64,000 bases of DNA from Epiperipatus broadwayi (Eukaryota; Onychophora; Udeonychophora; Euonychophora; Peripatidae). The notes under the pieces are model-generated. The model ran no database searches. It saw only the letters and a program-made list of their open reading frames with translations, and had not been told where the DNA came from. The translations under genes were made by a program, and so were the position numbers. Where the stretch lies: the NCBI GenBank assembly GCA_028023455.1, contig JAQFVV010006543.1:184001-248000 (forward strand), in the 5' to 3' direction. Numbering within the stretch: the stretch's first letter is position 1; each line of letters opens with the position of its first letter. Shown piece after piece: positions 1 through 12,416 of the stretch.

Positions 1-76
1 CAAATGAATTAATTATGAAAAAATATAATATTATTGTAACAAGTTGAAATAGATGAAAGTCAGTGTGCATATTTAC
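1..76 (+). repeat. 75-bp segment duplicated at 5,727-5,800
   Basis: This stretch matches 5,727-5,800 with only a few differences (both begin CAAATGAATTAATTATG and run to CAGTGTGC). After it the two loci diverge: here family X follows, while at 5.8 kb unrelated sequence follows. It is probably the edge of a repeat shared by both loci. No coding content is seen. Confidence 0.7.
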
Positions 77-1130
77 ACGCACACTCATATATGTAAAATT
101 TTAGTATTTTTTTTTATTAAATGTCAATTCATTTTTTTATATTAATTGTATATCGTAAATCACGCATTTATGTGCACATATATGTAAATCAATGTAACAA
201 TTTAAATGTTGAATAGTAATTATTTAAATATCAATGTGATCATTTGCAATTTTGTATTGTAATCAAAATCAGAAAGCTTATATGTATGTAATTTTATTTT
301 TATAAGACCTTAAATATCATTTTTTTATTGTTATTAATAAACTTATTTAATTGTTAAAAATTGTTTCCATCATCCCTTTGTCACATACACTAATAGAGCT
401 TATGTTCTCTGAGCTAGATTCATGCATGGATAAATGGGGGTGTACTTAGTGCTTTGGGGCATCCAGAGATGATCAATCATCATCCTGGTTGGTGCAACAG
501 AGGATACTCTTTAAAGCCCATGCACTATTATTTATTTTAGTTTTGCCTTATTAGGAGTTAAGTTTATAGTTGGCCAGTACAAGTGGCCTGAGCATCGATG
601 ATGATCAGCATATTTTAATGTCCCAGCATTATTGTTTTTATTTCTGATTATTGTGTATTTTAATGGATGGGAACTAAGCTGGTGTATCCAAGTTATGTTT
701 TAATAATTTCCCAAGCTGGCAAAGGCTCAATAGGTAGCCTGGTCTACAGAAGACCCATTTCCAATCCAGTCACAATGTTGACTGTTGATTTTATTCTGAT
801 TTTATTGTACTGATTTGTTTATTCCCATCATTAATGATGATGAATGGTATTTGAATTATACTTAATTTGACTTTTGATAATTTTGGTTGACATATGGTTG
901 ATGTATAGTTATTTTAGTAGCTCTGAGGAGTGACTGGCTAATCTCTCAATGATCTCACAGATTTTTAGATCTCATGCTCTTATTAAATATTTATATCTTT
1001 AAATATTACTCATAGATAATTTTTCAAATTATTGATATTTTATTTTTTATTGACTTGGGGTTGATGATGAATTTTTCATCACCCCATGTTCAATGTCTTT
1101 ACATTTTATACCCTCTCCATCCCATTACAA
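62..1130 (+). repeat. Dispersed repeat family X, copy 1
   Basis: About 1.07 kb closely similar to 8,548-9,585 and more distantly similar to about 45,480-46,362. Landmarks common to all three copies are a GATGATCAGCAT block, a GTCCCAGCATTATT-like block (TATCCCAGCATTATT in copy 3), a block ending CCAATCCAGTCACAATGTTGA (diverged in copy 3), and a 3' end rich in C just before CATCCCATTACAA. There is no open reading frame of note. It could be the 3' UTR of a non-LTR element or a non-autonomous element; I do not recognise the family. Confidence 0.75.
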
Positions 1131-2078
1131 ATGGTTACCTAACTGAGGGCCAATGATGATCATGTACTGTGGCAATCATTATAGATGGCTGCCCAATGTA
1201 TAGCTGATGATGATAACATACTGGTGATCATCACTTCAAAATTATCAACTTGATCTCAAACCACAACTGAGAAAAAAAATATGCATTTTATGCTAATTTA
1301 ATTTAAAAATTACTGTGACATATGTGACAAGAGTATTGATGATGATTATAAATTGTAAAATAGTAATTTTCATGTATGTTTGGAGAGGTTCATGTTCAGA
1401 GTTAAATAGAAAATCATTGATTTTGGAGATTGGACTTAGTGTTTGATTGTTGAACTTTGTTTAGCTGTATTTTCAGTTTTGATGACGGAGATTTTTGTCA
1501 TTCGCTTGAGGATGCAATGTTTTTATGCAATTCCAAGGATGTTCTATCTCCACTATTTTCTCCAACCTATTTTTTATATTTCATATTGTTTGTAATAAGG
1601 CAGTTAACATAGTCCTGCCATGATTCCAGCTTCTAAGTCTCCAAAGAAAAAAAGCAAGGCATAGCTTGTATTTCCCAGCCCATAAGTCTCAAAAGAAGCA
1701 GGGCATAGATTTGTATTTTCCAGACCCTTAATGAAAGATGGCTTTGCAATAATTTTGCATTATCTTTATCATGGGTTGTAGTAGCTTATAGTGTCTCATT
1801 TGAGGTAGCACTCTTGGTGACCATAGTGCATTGTGTACTTACAGTCCAATGGCTGAATTCTTTATCTATCTTAAAATTGCAAATCGCTATTCATTCTGTT
1901 AACTGTTAGATGTCTGTCAGATCTCTAAAAAAATTGATGAGTACATAGTTTTAGATATGAACTTTATTTTGATTATATATGTAAATTATGTAAAGTGTTT
2001 CATTTCTATTTTCCTTTTCTCTCAGACCGGGGCAATGTAACCAGTTGGATTACATAGAACACACTAATATAGTGTGCA

Positions 2079-2112
<34 letters not shown>

Positions 2113-2810
2113 GACGACCATGTAAAGTTGTCGACACACATATATAGTTATTAATAAAATTAGAAAGTAATAAAGGTGAAATAAATTAGCTAATAAATTT
2201 TTTAAAAAAAAAAAAGGAAGGGCAAGAAAGAAATTGAAATTCTAATGTCAAAATTACTGTGTATTTTGTAATAGTAAGAGAAGGGGAGGGGGGTGCATAA
2301 ATAAAGAAATGAGTCTCTTTCTCTCTTGTAAGAAATGCTAGAAAGTTATTTTTGTTTATTATGGGAGAGGGGAAGTGGATGCATAAAAAAAAATGTGTTT
2401 CTTCTCTCTTTTAAAAAAATATATTATAACAAATTAAAATAAATGTAAAACGTAAATGTGAAAGAAAAAATGAATGAATTGTAAACTTTAAATAAAATAA
2501 ATGTAATATGTGATATATAAAAAGAAACAATATGGCCGTAGGTGTGAAAGTCTGTTGGACAAATTAAATTCCATGGACAAAGAAATGTTATTAACAGAAG
2601 ATCTTTGCCTGATCTGTTAAATTAATTGGGACTTACATTCCAGCCACTAATTAAATAAAGAAACATAATGATAAGAATTGGTTGGAAATCTAAGTCTTAA
2701 TTAAAAAAAATTTAAAAACAACGAACAAAGAAAGAGATTAATAAAATTACAATTTCTATCTGGCATTGCTAGTAGAGACTTTAGAGAAGCAACAGCTAAA
2801 AAGAAAATGG
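1131..2810. other. AT-rich stretch, no gene recognised
   Basis: Simple AT-rich sequence with a short (TA)n run near 2,083-2,110. The phrase AGATCTTTGCCTGAYCTG occurs at about 2,599 and again at about 2,886, which links this DNA to the SINE-like block that follows. No reading frame or RNA gene is supported. Confidence 0.5.
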
Positions 2811-2910
2811 AAGAAGTGCGTGGCTAGTGGCATTAAAGGGACGTAGGTTCGGATTCGAGCCGTCTCATCACTGACTCGCAATGTAAGATCTTTGCCTGAC
2901 CTGCTAGAGG
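2811..2910 (+). repeat. tRNA-like (SINE head) relic
   Basis: A box A-like segment (TGGCTAGTGGCATTAAAGG, 2,821-2,839) is followed by a box B-like segment (GGATTCGAGCC, 2,851-2,861). The spacing fits a degenerate internal RNA polymerase III promoter. The acceptor and anticodon arms cannot be folded convincingly, so this is a tRNA-derived SINE fragment rather than a working tRNA. Confidence 0.45.
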
Positions 2911-2944
2911 GACCGCCGCTTCTGTAGCTGTCAATTGAAACTCA

Positions 2945-3072
2945 ACCTAAAGAATCAACCAGCAAACTGGATGAAAATAACCCCACAAACTGAGGAAGTT
3001 AATGGAGAACCTAAGGAATCAACAAGCAAAAACTGGAATGAAAATAACCCCACAAACTGAGGAAGTTAATCA
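2945..3072 (+). repeat. Two tandem copies of a ~63-bp unit
   Basis: Two near-identical copies lie head to tail, each containing ATGAAAATAACCCCACAAAC followed by TGAGGAAGTTAAT. The unit lies directly downstream of the tRNA-like block and may be the body of the same element. Confidence 0.75.
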
Positions 3073-3139
3073 AGAGCGCTCAGAAGAAATACCCATGGAA
3101 CAATTACAACAAAGCCTAGGTAAAAGCATGCATGCATTT

Positions 3140-4860
3140 TCATTTGTCTACTATTCATAACTAAATATAAATTTAGTGATTTGATAAAATAGAACTCTAT
3201 CAACAGGACTTTAAGAACTTTTATATCTGATCTATTTCCATATATTTATTATAGCCATGTATTTTATAAGTGTGTGTTTATTAGTATTATAATGTAATTT
3301 TATATAAAGTGTGAATATTATTATTAAACATATTTGTCATTAAATTTTGTGTCCTTGCTTTATTCTCCTATCACCAAGCTATGACAGGGGAGAAACTGTA
3401 ATTAGTGATTAAAGGAGCATGCTGAGTTGTTTAAGATATTCATGTGCTGCTTGTTCGTATGAAATCCCAATTCTAAAAAATAAATAGCAAGCGCTGGACA
3501 TTCGCTAAGTTTCTTTGAAATAGTTTGCTCTGTTCAGCAGCCGAGGGTTCTTGGCTGGGAAAAATAATGCCAAGATAATATGTACGTATTGCCTTGGGGT
3601 TCAGTCAAGGGTATAGATATGAAGTTAAATTTGTATCTGTATTAGCTCTCTGCTTGTATTGTAACGGTGTTGGTTAAAATAATGAATAAGATAATAAAGA
3701 ATTTAAGTTGTAATCAATGAATGGATAGAAATAAAAGTTATAAAAAGAATAAATGGATATAATAAATAAGTATAATGTAGAATAAAATAATCGAAATAAA
3801 TATAGTTGAAAGTTCAAATAATTAATTAACCGTACGAATAACCATTTCCGTTATAATATATATATATATAAAATTTAAAAGAAAAGTAGAAATAAACACA
3901 ATAAATTTTTGTGGATATTTTTTTTATATTTCCTAAAATAAAATAATAATAATAATAAGTAAAAAGTTAAATAACTCTGGGTTTAAACTAAAATTTCATT
4001 GTGAAATATGTATTTTAAAAAGGTCTGATAAATAATATTTGTAATTCTGATTTTGAAATTAACAAAAGAAAAAGTAAGCATAATTTATTTTTTTAAATCT
4101 TTTAATTAATACTTGTATAAAATATCTTTTTTAATTAATGCTTATTTGCATTTCTACTATATAGTTAAAAATCTTTGTAGATTAAAAATTCTAAAGGATT
4201 ATCACACCTTTGGTCAAATTCCAAAGATTAAAGTAAAAACATGAAAATCACACTTTGATAGAAATTTCCAGCTTGTTTTCAAATGAATTACACAGATTGA
4301 AAACAGCCACTGTGTTTTTGTCACCTGACCTAACCAAAATTATAAAAGACTGATAAAAAAATATCAGTTAGTTTTTGCTTGCAGTTTTGTAAGAGTTGGT
4401 CAGAAGAGTTTTTAATATTTTAAGCAGTGGCCACCTAGGCCAACAGCAAAGTCTGGATTGTAGTTTTTTGTAAGAACTGAACAGAACAGTCTGGTTACTA
4501 AAATTTTTTTGAGTAAGTGGCCACAATTAGCTGACCAATGTAGATAGCTGCAGTATGTTGTTGGCTGTAGCAGAGAGTTGGCAGAATAGCTACCATGAAC
4601 TGATATAGCTGGAGACAGGAGCTGCTACTATTTTCCTACACAGGAGTTTTGATTTACTTGAAGCTGGGTCACTTTTGAATTAATATCCTGAAAAAAAGAC
4701 CAAAATAGCTAGCACAGTTATACATAGCTCCTATGAAGATTTAAGGGCAGTCCAATAGCTGCTGTATAGTTTACTGCAGAGTTTCGATTCATGAAGCCAG
4801 GGTCACTTCAAATGGATAAACTAGTTGCTTAAATATGTTCTAGAAGACAGCTTGATAATT
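3140..4860. other. No gene recognised; weak imperfect repeats
   Basis: AT-rich DNA. Between about 4,560 and 4,830 an imperfect repeat of roughly 145 bp recurs (shared words AGCTGCT, GAAGC.(A)GGGTCACTT, CAGAGTTT/CAGGAGTTTTGATT). Nothing supports a gene. Confidence 0.4.
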
Positions 4861-5336
4861 GCTTGCATTACAAAAGAAATCTCATGATATGCCAACAAAT
4901 TACCGGAATTATATACTTTTACCTGATGATGACATCAAACCTCAAATTATATTTTTCTGCTGGACCAAAAACCAAGCTTACCAAGAGAAAGTTTGAAGAA
5001 ATTGGTATACTTGTGCTGCTGTTTATCTATATGTGCAGGGAATCACAGATAATCACATCGTGTGTATATACAGTGAGTTATTTTATTTTAATATTCTTTA
5101 AAATGACTTATAAAATTATAAATTAATAACTTAAAACAAAACATGTAAATAATTTGCTTGAGTCAAATGTCTAAAAGAAAGACGATTTGATATATATTTT
5201 TGAAGAAATTGTTTTGGTAATTCCTTTAAAAAAATGACATTAAAAGAAGAATATACAAATGCAAGCATAATTTTGTTTGAATTAAAATCTAAAGTTGTAA
5301 TTATAAATTTTATTAAACGCCCATTATTATATTAAG

Positions 5337-5533
5337 TAATAATTTACTAAGGCTGTAACCTTAGAAATAAGTGTCTGAAAAATACGAAGGTAGGGACCTC
5401 TATAGGTCTTAAAACACAAGCTTACGCTCTCTTTTCTTCATAGCGTAAGCTTGTGTTTTAAGACCTATAGAGGTCCCTACCTTCGTATTTTTCAGATGCT
5501 TATTTCTAAGGTTACAGCCTTAGTAAATTATTA
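5337..5533. mobile_element. 197-bp near-perfect foldback (MITE-like) element
   Basis: A single long palindrome. The arms are 5,337-5,428 and 5,442-5,533 with a 13-nt loop (5,429-5,441). I see only two clustered mismatches along about 92 bp of stem (TG against CA, about 20-30 bp from the ends). The ends read TAATAATTTACTAAGG. The stem sequence containing GTAGGGACCTCTATAGG recurs as a diverged half-arm at about 59,224-59,315, so this is a repeated, presumably mobile, family. Arm identity suggests recent origin or gene conversion. No target-site duplication is clear. Confidence 0.85.
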
Positions 5534-8500
5534 TTGAATTAAAATCGTAAAAGCAAATCTTTTAAATTGGTCTAAGAATGTTGATAATTAATCAACAAGT
5601 ACCTGTCAAACAAAAGTTGACTTTATTTAGTTTGATAAAAAAAAAAGAACTTATAAACTGAAATTAAATTTTAAATTATATATTTTGTTTATACACATGT
5701 ACATGTGTGAAATTTATGTGTTTTACAAATGAATTAATTATGAAAAAATAGAATATTATGGTAACAAGTTGAAATAGATAAAAGTCAGTGTGCGTATTGA
5801 AGCAGTAAGATTCGTATTCGAATCTTAAGTTTCGTCTTTTCTATCGTCTCTCACCCACCACTCTCTCCTATCCAAATTTTACCTTTTTTGGTATCGAATT
5901 GGGTGTGTAGCAATATTAAAAAAATATATAAATATATGTATAATTCACCACACACACACATTTTAATAACAAATTTAAAAGCAATAAATAAAAGTAAATG
6001 ATATAGTTTGTATTTCTCTTTTAGTGATATAAAATATATAATTTTAACAATTTATTTTAAATTATAAAGCTCATTATTTATTGCTGTGTTTAAATTTCAT
6101 ATTTAATAATAATTTTAGAAATCTGATTGTAATTTAATTAAAAGTAAAAATAATTATATATTCCCTTTTGTATTTGAAATTTTCAAAGTAAGAGTCAGTG
6201 AGAGATAATAGATTAATTAAAAAGAAAAATTCCCTAAAATCTTTAATTATAAAATGCAAATGTAGAAATAAGATTAAACAATAGGAATGCAGCTTTCTAT
6301 ATAAATTATACTTACAAGAATGTATTGATTCTCCTCGGGGCAAATGAGTGTATCCAAAAATAAAATATAATGAAAATGAAAAAGATAAGATGAATAAGAG
6401 AGGACATTTTGAATTTTCTCAGAACTTTTAGTAAAACTGTAGCTGTGCTCTTGATCAGTTGAGAGTCTCCAAAAATCATAAAGTAATTTACCTACCACAA
6501 TATGTTCAAGTAGAAAGTGCCTCAGACTATTCTCCCTGGAGATGGTCGATCGTATGCCATTAACCTTCACATGTGCCCTCCAGAATACCAACCAAGATCT
6601 GCTGCCCAAACAATTAGAAAGCTGCTGCTGCTGTTAAATTAAATGAATCATCTAAATGCTGGAAAGAATTACTACTTCTAAAATGAACAATTTGCTACTG
6701 ACTATTGAATTTGAAAACTTCGTATAAACAGGTACCTGTATCCAAATTCTCCTAGAGTACTCTAAATAATCACACTATAGCTCACTCTATATAACTTGTA
6801 AACTATAACTTGTAAAACTCTAAATTGTAAAACTTTGAATTTAATTATTAATTCCTTATGTAAATTTCTTAAATAATCTAGCTTGCCTAATTCTATCTTT
6901 CTCAGGTACTTATTTCTAAATTTTACATTTTATTATCTAATTATACCATGCTTACAAGATTTCCGATTGGACCTCGCCAAATTTAAATATAGATTTTAAT
7001 CAAAATGGTTGCCATCTTATCTAGCAACCTATTAATATATTTCATTATATACTTCTGTTGGCTGGTCAGCTCGGAAATCTCCATATTTTTCTAAATGCAA
7101 ATCCACGATTGCTTGAAACAGTGGATGCATGTCTTGCAAATCCTCATTAATATTTACTTTTATAAATTACTTAATATTTAAGATAAATCGACATGCATTC
7201 AATGCTTCATTTATTGTAATGCAGGGGTCTACTAATTATCAAATGGCTGACATATTAGTTATAGATACTCACCCAGCTTACCTATTGTTTTTATATTTTA
7301 TTAAATTTTAAGTAATAAATCCGTAAATCGCATTTCTTTGAGAGTCAAAAACATTCTTTATTAAATGTTGATAATGTAGGGCTGAGTTATAAATATATTT
7401 AAATCTTAACAGAATTGTCTGTAGATTATACATGTGTTATGTTTTGAAGACACGATGACCTATTATAAGTCTTGGATATTCTGGATTCTATAGGATTGAA
7501 ATTAATTCCAGTCATCCTACACAAGCGGACAAATAAACATTCCCATAGGACTTGATGACCATCACACAGCCAGGAAGTAATAGTGACACGAACCACTTGC
7601 CCCTGGTTATGCTTATGTGACACCTTACCTCTTTGAGCCTATGGCAAATGCAAGCCCATTGTTTTAAACTCATTCACGGCTTTGCAGTCTCAATATACTG
7701 CCACTCTTATATCACCTTTCTAGACATACCATGTGTTTCTTGTTAATTCTATTAATCAATATATAACTCCATCTCTGCATTAGTTACAGAACTCACTCTA
7801 AAATAAATGTCTCTCCATAGTAATTAGTAAATATCTTTAATTAAATAAATATGTGTCCACTGTTACTATTATTAATTCTACTTTAGATTCTTGAATTGCA
7901 AAGATATAAATCCCAAAGGCATACTCGTGAAAATACTTGCTCAAGAATTTAGGTAGCTAGATTACATCAGCCACATAAATGTATCTTTTTGTAAAATATA
8001 ACAGTGCCGGAAATACTGCTACTGAGATATTAAATGTAACAAAATATTATTGCTTAAATGATTTTGTATCAAATATTTTAAATATAAAGGTATATATCTT
8101 TGTAAAGTATAACAGTATCGGAAATACCATTACTGAGATTTTAAATATAATAAAATATTATTAATTAGATGATTTAATATAAAATGTTTTAAATAAATAA
8201 TTTCAAACTATATGTCTGCCGTTCCATCTTTATTTATTTGATACCCATTCAATATAATATTTCCTCGATTCTGTAAAATATAAATGTTTAATATTAATGT
8301 TATTATTGGCTAACTCAAAATAAATTTTTTGATTCTCTTGCATCTCCCTGACCATCATGCCTAAAGAAGTATTTACTAATGTAGCATCAGATGCACTGTT
8401 TTGTAGATTGTATTGTGGAACTGATAAACTATGTTTGAACTCAGTACTACAGATGGCTTTGTTACCTAGATAATGCTGCAGTTCTGTGTGGTGGTTGAAT

Positions 8501-8540
8501 TCTGCACTATGTTAATGAATCACATGTTTCTGACCATTAC
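5534..8540. other. No gene recognised
   Basis: AT-rich sequence. The longest open frame is a minus-strand 111-residue frame at 6,274-6,609 with no motif I recognise. A 65-residue minus frame at 7,426-7,623 is likewise unrecognised. At 7,979-8,160 two imperfect ~120-bp repeats share GTAAARTATAACAGT and TACTGAGAT. I call no gene here. Confidence 0.4.
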
Positions 8541-8547
8541 AGTATAT

Positions 8548-9582
8548 ACATGCACACTCATATATATGAAATTTTAGTACTTTTTTATTAAATGTCAATT
8601 CATTTTTTTATATTAATTGTATATCGTAAATTGCGCATTTTTGCGCACATATATGTAAATCAATGTAACAATTTAAATGTTGAATAGTAATTATTTAAAT
8701 CTCAATGTGATCATTTGCAATTTTGTATTGTAATCAAAATCAGAAAGCTTATATGTGTGTAATTTTATTTTTATAAGACCTTAAATATCATTTTTTTATT
8801 GTTATTAATAAACTTATTTAATTGTTAAAAATTGTTTCCATCATCTCTTTGTCACATACAGTAATAGAGCTTAGGTTCTCTGAGCTAGATTCGTGCAAGG
8901 ATAAATGAGGAAGTGTACTTAGTGCTTTGGGGCATCCAGAGATGATCAATCATCATCCCACTTGGCACAAAAGAGAATATTCTTTAAAGCCCATGCACTA
9001 ATTTTTATTTTAGTTTAGCCTTATTAGGAGTTAAGTTTATAGTTGGCCAGTACAAGTGGCCTGAGCATTGATAATAATCAGCATGTTTTAATGTCCCAGC
9101 ATTATTGTTTTGATTTCTGATTATTGTGTATTTTTAATGGATGGGCACTAAGCTGGTGCATCGAAGTTATGTTTTAATAATTGCCCAAGCCAGCAAAGGC
9201 TCAATAAGTAGCCTGGTCTACAGAAGACCCATTTCCAATCCATTCACAATGTTGACTGTTGATTTTATTCTGATTTATTGTACTTATTTGTTTTTTCCTA
9301 TCATTAATGATGATGAATGGTATTTGAATTATACTTACTTTGACTTTTGATAATGCTTATTGACATATGGTGGATGTATAGTTATTTTAGTTGCTCTAAG
9401 GAGTGACTGGCTAATCTCTCAATGATCTCACAGATTTTTGGATCTCATGCTCTTATTAAATATTTATACTTGTATATACTTTGTAAACTATTGATTATTT
9501 GATTTTATTTACTTGGGGTCAATGATGTTTTCCATCACTCCAGATTCATTATCTTTCACCACATTTTATACCCCCCATCCCG

Positions 9583-9585
<3 letters not shown>
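8548..9585 (+). repeat. Dispersed repeat family X, copy 2
   Basis: Matches 62-1,130 at what looks like more than 90% identity, ending in the same C-rich tail just before a (TA)n tract. The short open frame inside (9,141-9,350) is not conserved as a protein in copy 1 and is treated as chance. Confidence 0.8.
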
Positions 9586-9587
<2 letters not shown>

Positions 9588-9642
<55 letters not shown>

Positions 9643-9665
9643 ACTATATATATATATATATATAT
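9588..9665. repeat. (TA)n microsatellite
   Basis: Almost uninterrupted TA dinucleotides broken once by GTAAC. It abuts the 3' end of family X copy 2, as the (TA)n at 46,363 abuts copy 3. This suggests that family X ends in, or inserts next to, TA repeats. Confidence 0.95.
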
Positions 9666-9972
9666 GATGTACCTGTTGAGGTCACCAAGTGCTGATTTAT
9701 TAAATATTAGTTGCATCTAGATTAAATAATAATTAAATATACCAAATATATAACAAATAGTAATATATAATTATTAAATAATTAAATGTGTGGTTTATAT
9801 ATGTAATGATCAGATATTTTACGGTAATATCTCCACACTAAACTCTAATATATTTATTTCTATACTTAGCACTTTTGAAGGAATAATGCCTTTACTTCAA
9901 AGCTGTAGATAGCTCTAATACCAATGTTCATTTATTTATTTATTTAATTCAACAGATGCAAAATTATTCAAA

Positions 9973-10345
9973 TCAGGTCTGCCATTTTTTTGAGATTGTG
10001 TAAAATGTGTCTCTTTTATTTAATGAGTCCATGTCTAAATTAATAAAGTAGGCCTCCTTAATTTTTCTTCTCATCTCATGTTGTTCACTGCACATCATGT
10101 GTGGATTGTCCAGTATACATTGGTGGCCTGTAGTGGCTTTGTGCTGTGCAAAGATGGAAGAGTGGGAAGGATCTGTGAGCACCTTATTGTATGTGTATTT
10201 ATGTTGTAGCAACCCTGTGTGGACAGAAGCTTTGGTCTCCCCATAATATGAAGCATGACAATTGTTTTCTGGGCAAACTATTTTATAAATGGCCTGCTGG
10301 GTGTATATTGGAGGTAGTTTATCTTTGATGTTATTGATACATCTA
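9973..10345 (-). pseudogene. Penelope-like element, GIY-YIG endonuclease fragment (minus copy)
   Basis: The open minus-strand frame 9,973-10,410 (145 residues) carries the C-terminal endonuclease of a Penelope-like retroelement, which nicks target DNA for insertion. Visible landmarks are YKIVCPENNCHASYYGET (a GIY-YIG-type core with the Cys-x5-Cys inset typical of Penelope endonucleases), a following LLQHKYTYN helix, SSIFAQHKATTGH and a terminal EMRRKIKEAYFI segment. The reverse transcriptase that should lie upstream is absent, so this is a 5'-truncated relic. A second copy lies in opposite orientation about 90 bp away. The residue in the Arg position of the helix is Gly (HTGLLQH), whereas the plus copy keeps HTRLLQH. 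Confidence 0.8.
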
Positions 10346-10434
10346 TTGTTGCCATACATCAAAAACATACACACAAATCTACAAACAATTTTTTGCAAAG
10401 ACTTTAGCATATGTTACCGATCCCCTTTTAATTT

Positions 10435-10740
10435 TAATAGTTGTATCAATAACACCAAAGATAAACTACCTGCAATATGCACCCAGCAGGCCATGTATAA
10501 AATACTTTGCCCAGAAAACAATTGTCATGCTTCATATTATGGGGAGACCAAAGCTTCTGTCCACACAAGGTTGCTACAACATAAATACATGTACAATAAG
10601 GCACTTGCAGATCCTTCCCACTCTTCCATCTTTGCACAGCACAAAACCACTACAGGCCACCCACGTATACCAGACAATCTACACATGATGTGCAGTGAGC
10701 GACATGAGATGAGAAGAAAAATTAAGGAGGCCTACTTCAT
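10435..10740 (+). pseudogene. Penelope-like element, GIY-YIG endonuclease fragment (plus copy)
   Basis: An open plus frame (10,289-10,768) whose conserved part starts at about 10,435. It reads CINNTKDKLPAICTQQAMYK, then the YKILCPENNCHASYYGET core, HTRLLQH, SSIFAQHKTTTGH and EMRRKIKEAYFI. It is the inverted partner of the minus copy, and together they form a head-to-head pair with about 350-bp arms. Homology stops abruptly at 10,740, exactly where the Merlin terminal repeat starts, so the Merlin insertion or a later rearrangement truncated it. The reverse transcriptase domain is missing. Confidence 0.8.
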
Positions 10741-11319
10741 ATTGTCTCCCAAAAATTTTTCAAATTAATTATTCTCTGCTTTGAAATTATGGCATATCTA
10801 TTAAATTAATCAATATTTAAAAAATAAAAAGCAGTAAGAACATTACACAAAAAATAATATTACCAATTTTCTTCCAGGCATTTGTAGTAGACACTTGGGA
10901 TATTTGCAGCATAAAAATCCATTAAAAAGAACATTATTATTTTGATTTAGAAAAGAGTAGTTATTTGGTGGTTTACAAAATATGACAAAGAGGGCAGAAA
11001 TTAACAGCATATTACAATTAGAAAACAATTATAGTTGTGCAAAAAATAAGCAAAAAAAAAGATTCAAATTTTTAGGCTTTGGATGCAAAATTATTTAGAG
11101 AAGCCTTTTTTCAAACAGATTGCAGTAGACTTGAATAATAACTGCACATTTTTAGAGAACAGATTTTAACACACTTAAATAGTAACAGCAGTTTAATAAC
11201 AGTGGTTATTTTGGTTTAAAAATATACAACAAAGATGGCAGAAATTAATAGCAGATTACAATTGTAAAATTTACACTGATGGTATAGTAATGGCTTGCAA
11301 TATTGCATCAAATATATCT

Positions 11320-12135
11320 TCATCATTACGCAGTCATCACCACATGAATTCGGCAAAGTATGACTCCAGATGACATCGAGTGGTCCCCCTCTCTTTTATT
11401 CTGCCATTTTAATAGCCCCCAAAGTCTTTCTATGTTTTGCATATGCACCCCAATAGAAGGATCAACAAAATTATAAATGTGATTTACTTTGAAATGTTGG
11501 TAACCTGCAGCATTCAATTCATCACTTTTGTAGGCCTTCCAGCAGTCAGAATATATGGAGGATCCTTGTACTATATGTTGTTTAATGGCATCTAAAAGAA
11601 CAAATGCTGTTCAATCTGGAATAGTGACAATGAAACACTCTTTTCTCTACATAAACCACCAAGTAATCAATGATGTGAAAAAATTCTTCCCTGTTGACGT
11701 TTATGTTTAGTGAATATAGTTTTGTCAACCTCTACAATTTTCCTGGGCCTCCAATTTTGCAGCATGGGTGAGATCGCAGACTTTCTTTACAGGCTTCTCT
11801 CAAATATTGCTTCCATGCAATGACAGTCTTCCTGTTCAAATCCAAATCATTTTTCCCAATTGTATGGTCAATTGGTTTTTACTCCAATAATAAATGATTC
11901 AAATGGCTGTGACAAATGACAATTTGCAGCCTTCAAATTCAGGTTCCTTTCTGAAGTGCTATGTGACTGTGTCATGCATGAATGTTGCACCTCCATTGTG
12001 CCCTTGGACTCACATGAAGCATCATTTGATGGCCATTGATGCACACCTTTTGAGAGAGCAGAACACTCTTAATTTGGAGGAACTCTTCCACCTCATGTTC
12101 CATCTTTGGGATATCCCAAATTTTTATCATTTTGG
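11320..12135 (-). pseudogene. Merlin transposase (IS1595/ISXO2-like DDE) pseudogene
   Basis: Reading the minus strand in pieces gives the family landmarks in order. A cysteine-rich N-terminal segment contains CINGHQMMLH and QWRCN. Next comes IGGPGK..VEVDKT, holding the first catalytic Asp at 11,724-11,726. Then SDCWKAYKS holds the second Asp at 11,545-11,547. Last is NFVDPSIGVHMQNIERLWG, holding the Glu at 11,428-11,430. This is the DDE transposase that cuts and pastes the element by binding its terminal repeats. Frame changes and stops break it, so it is inactive. The catalytic triad itself is still readable. Confidence 0.8.
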
Positions 12136-12416
12136 ATAAAAAAAGAAGATTACTGAAAAGACGGATGCTACTTAAATTTCAGCTGCTACTGATATTTCAG
12201 TGTGGGATTTTGAAATGTTGCCTGAAAGTTTGTGCATGTTTAATTTTGTATTAATCTGCATAAAAAAATCCCTATTAATCCTGTCATCAAATAAAAATAA
12301 TCCCAACAACTTCTATTTCTATTAGTACAAAATAATTAATACATCATAATAAAACTAAGCAGGTATTTTAAAAGACTAGTGCAGTTACATTTTGATTAAA
12401 TTTGGTGGCATTGGAA

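Noticed and set aside
6274-6609. 111-residue minus frame as a host gene
   Set aside because: No recognisable domain, no conserved partner, no splice or promoter context, and the sequence drifts into low-complexity hydrophobic residues.
9513-9695. Open frame rich in Ile-Tyr (and likewise 28,527-28,913 and 53,651-53,836)
   Set aside because: It is created by (TA)n microsatellites; there is no conserved protein content.
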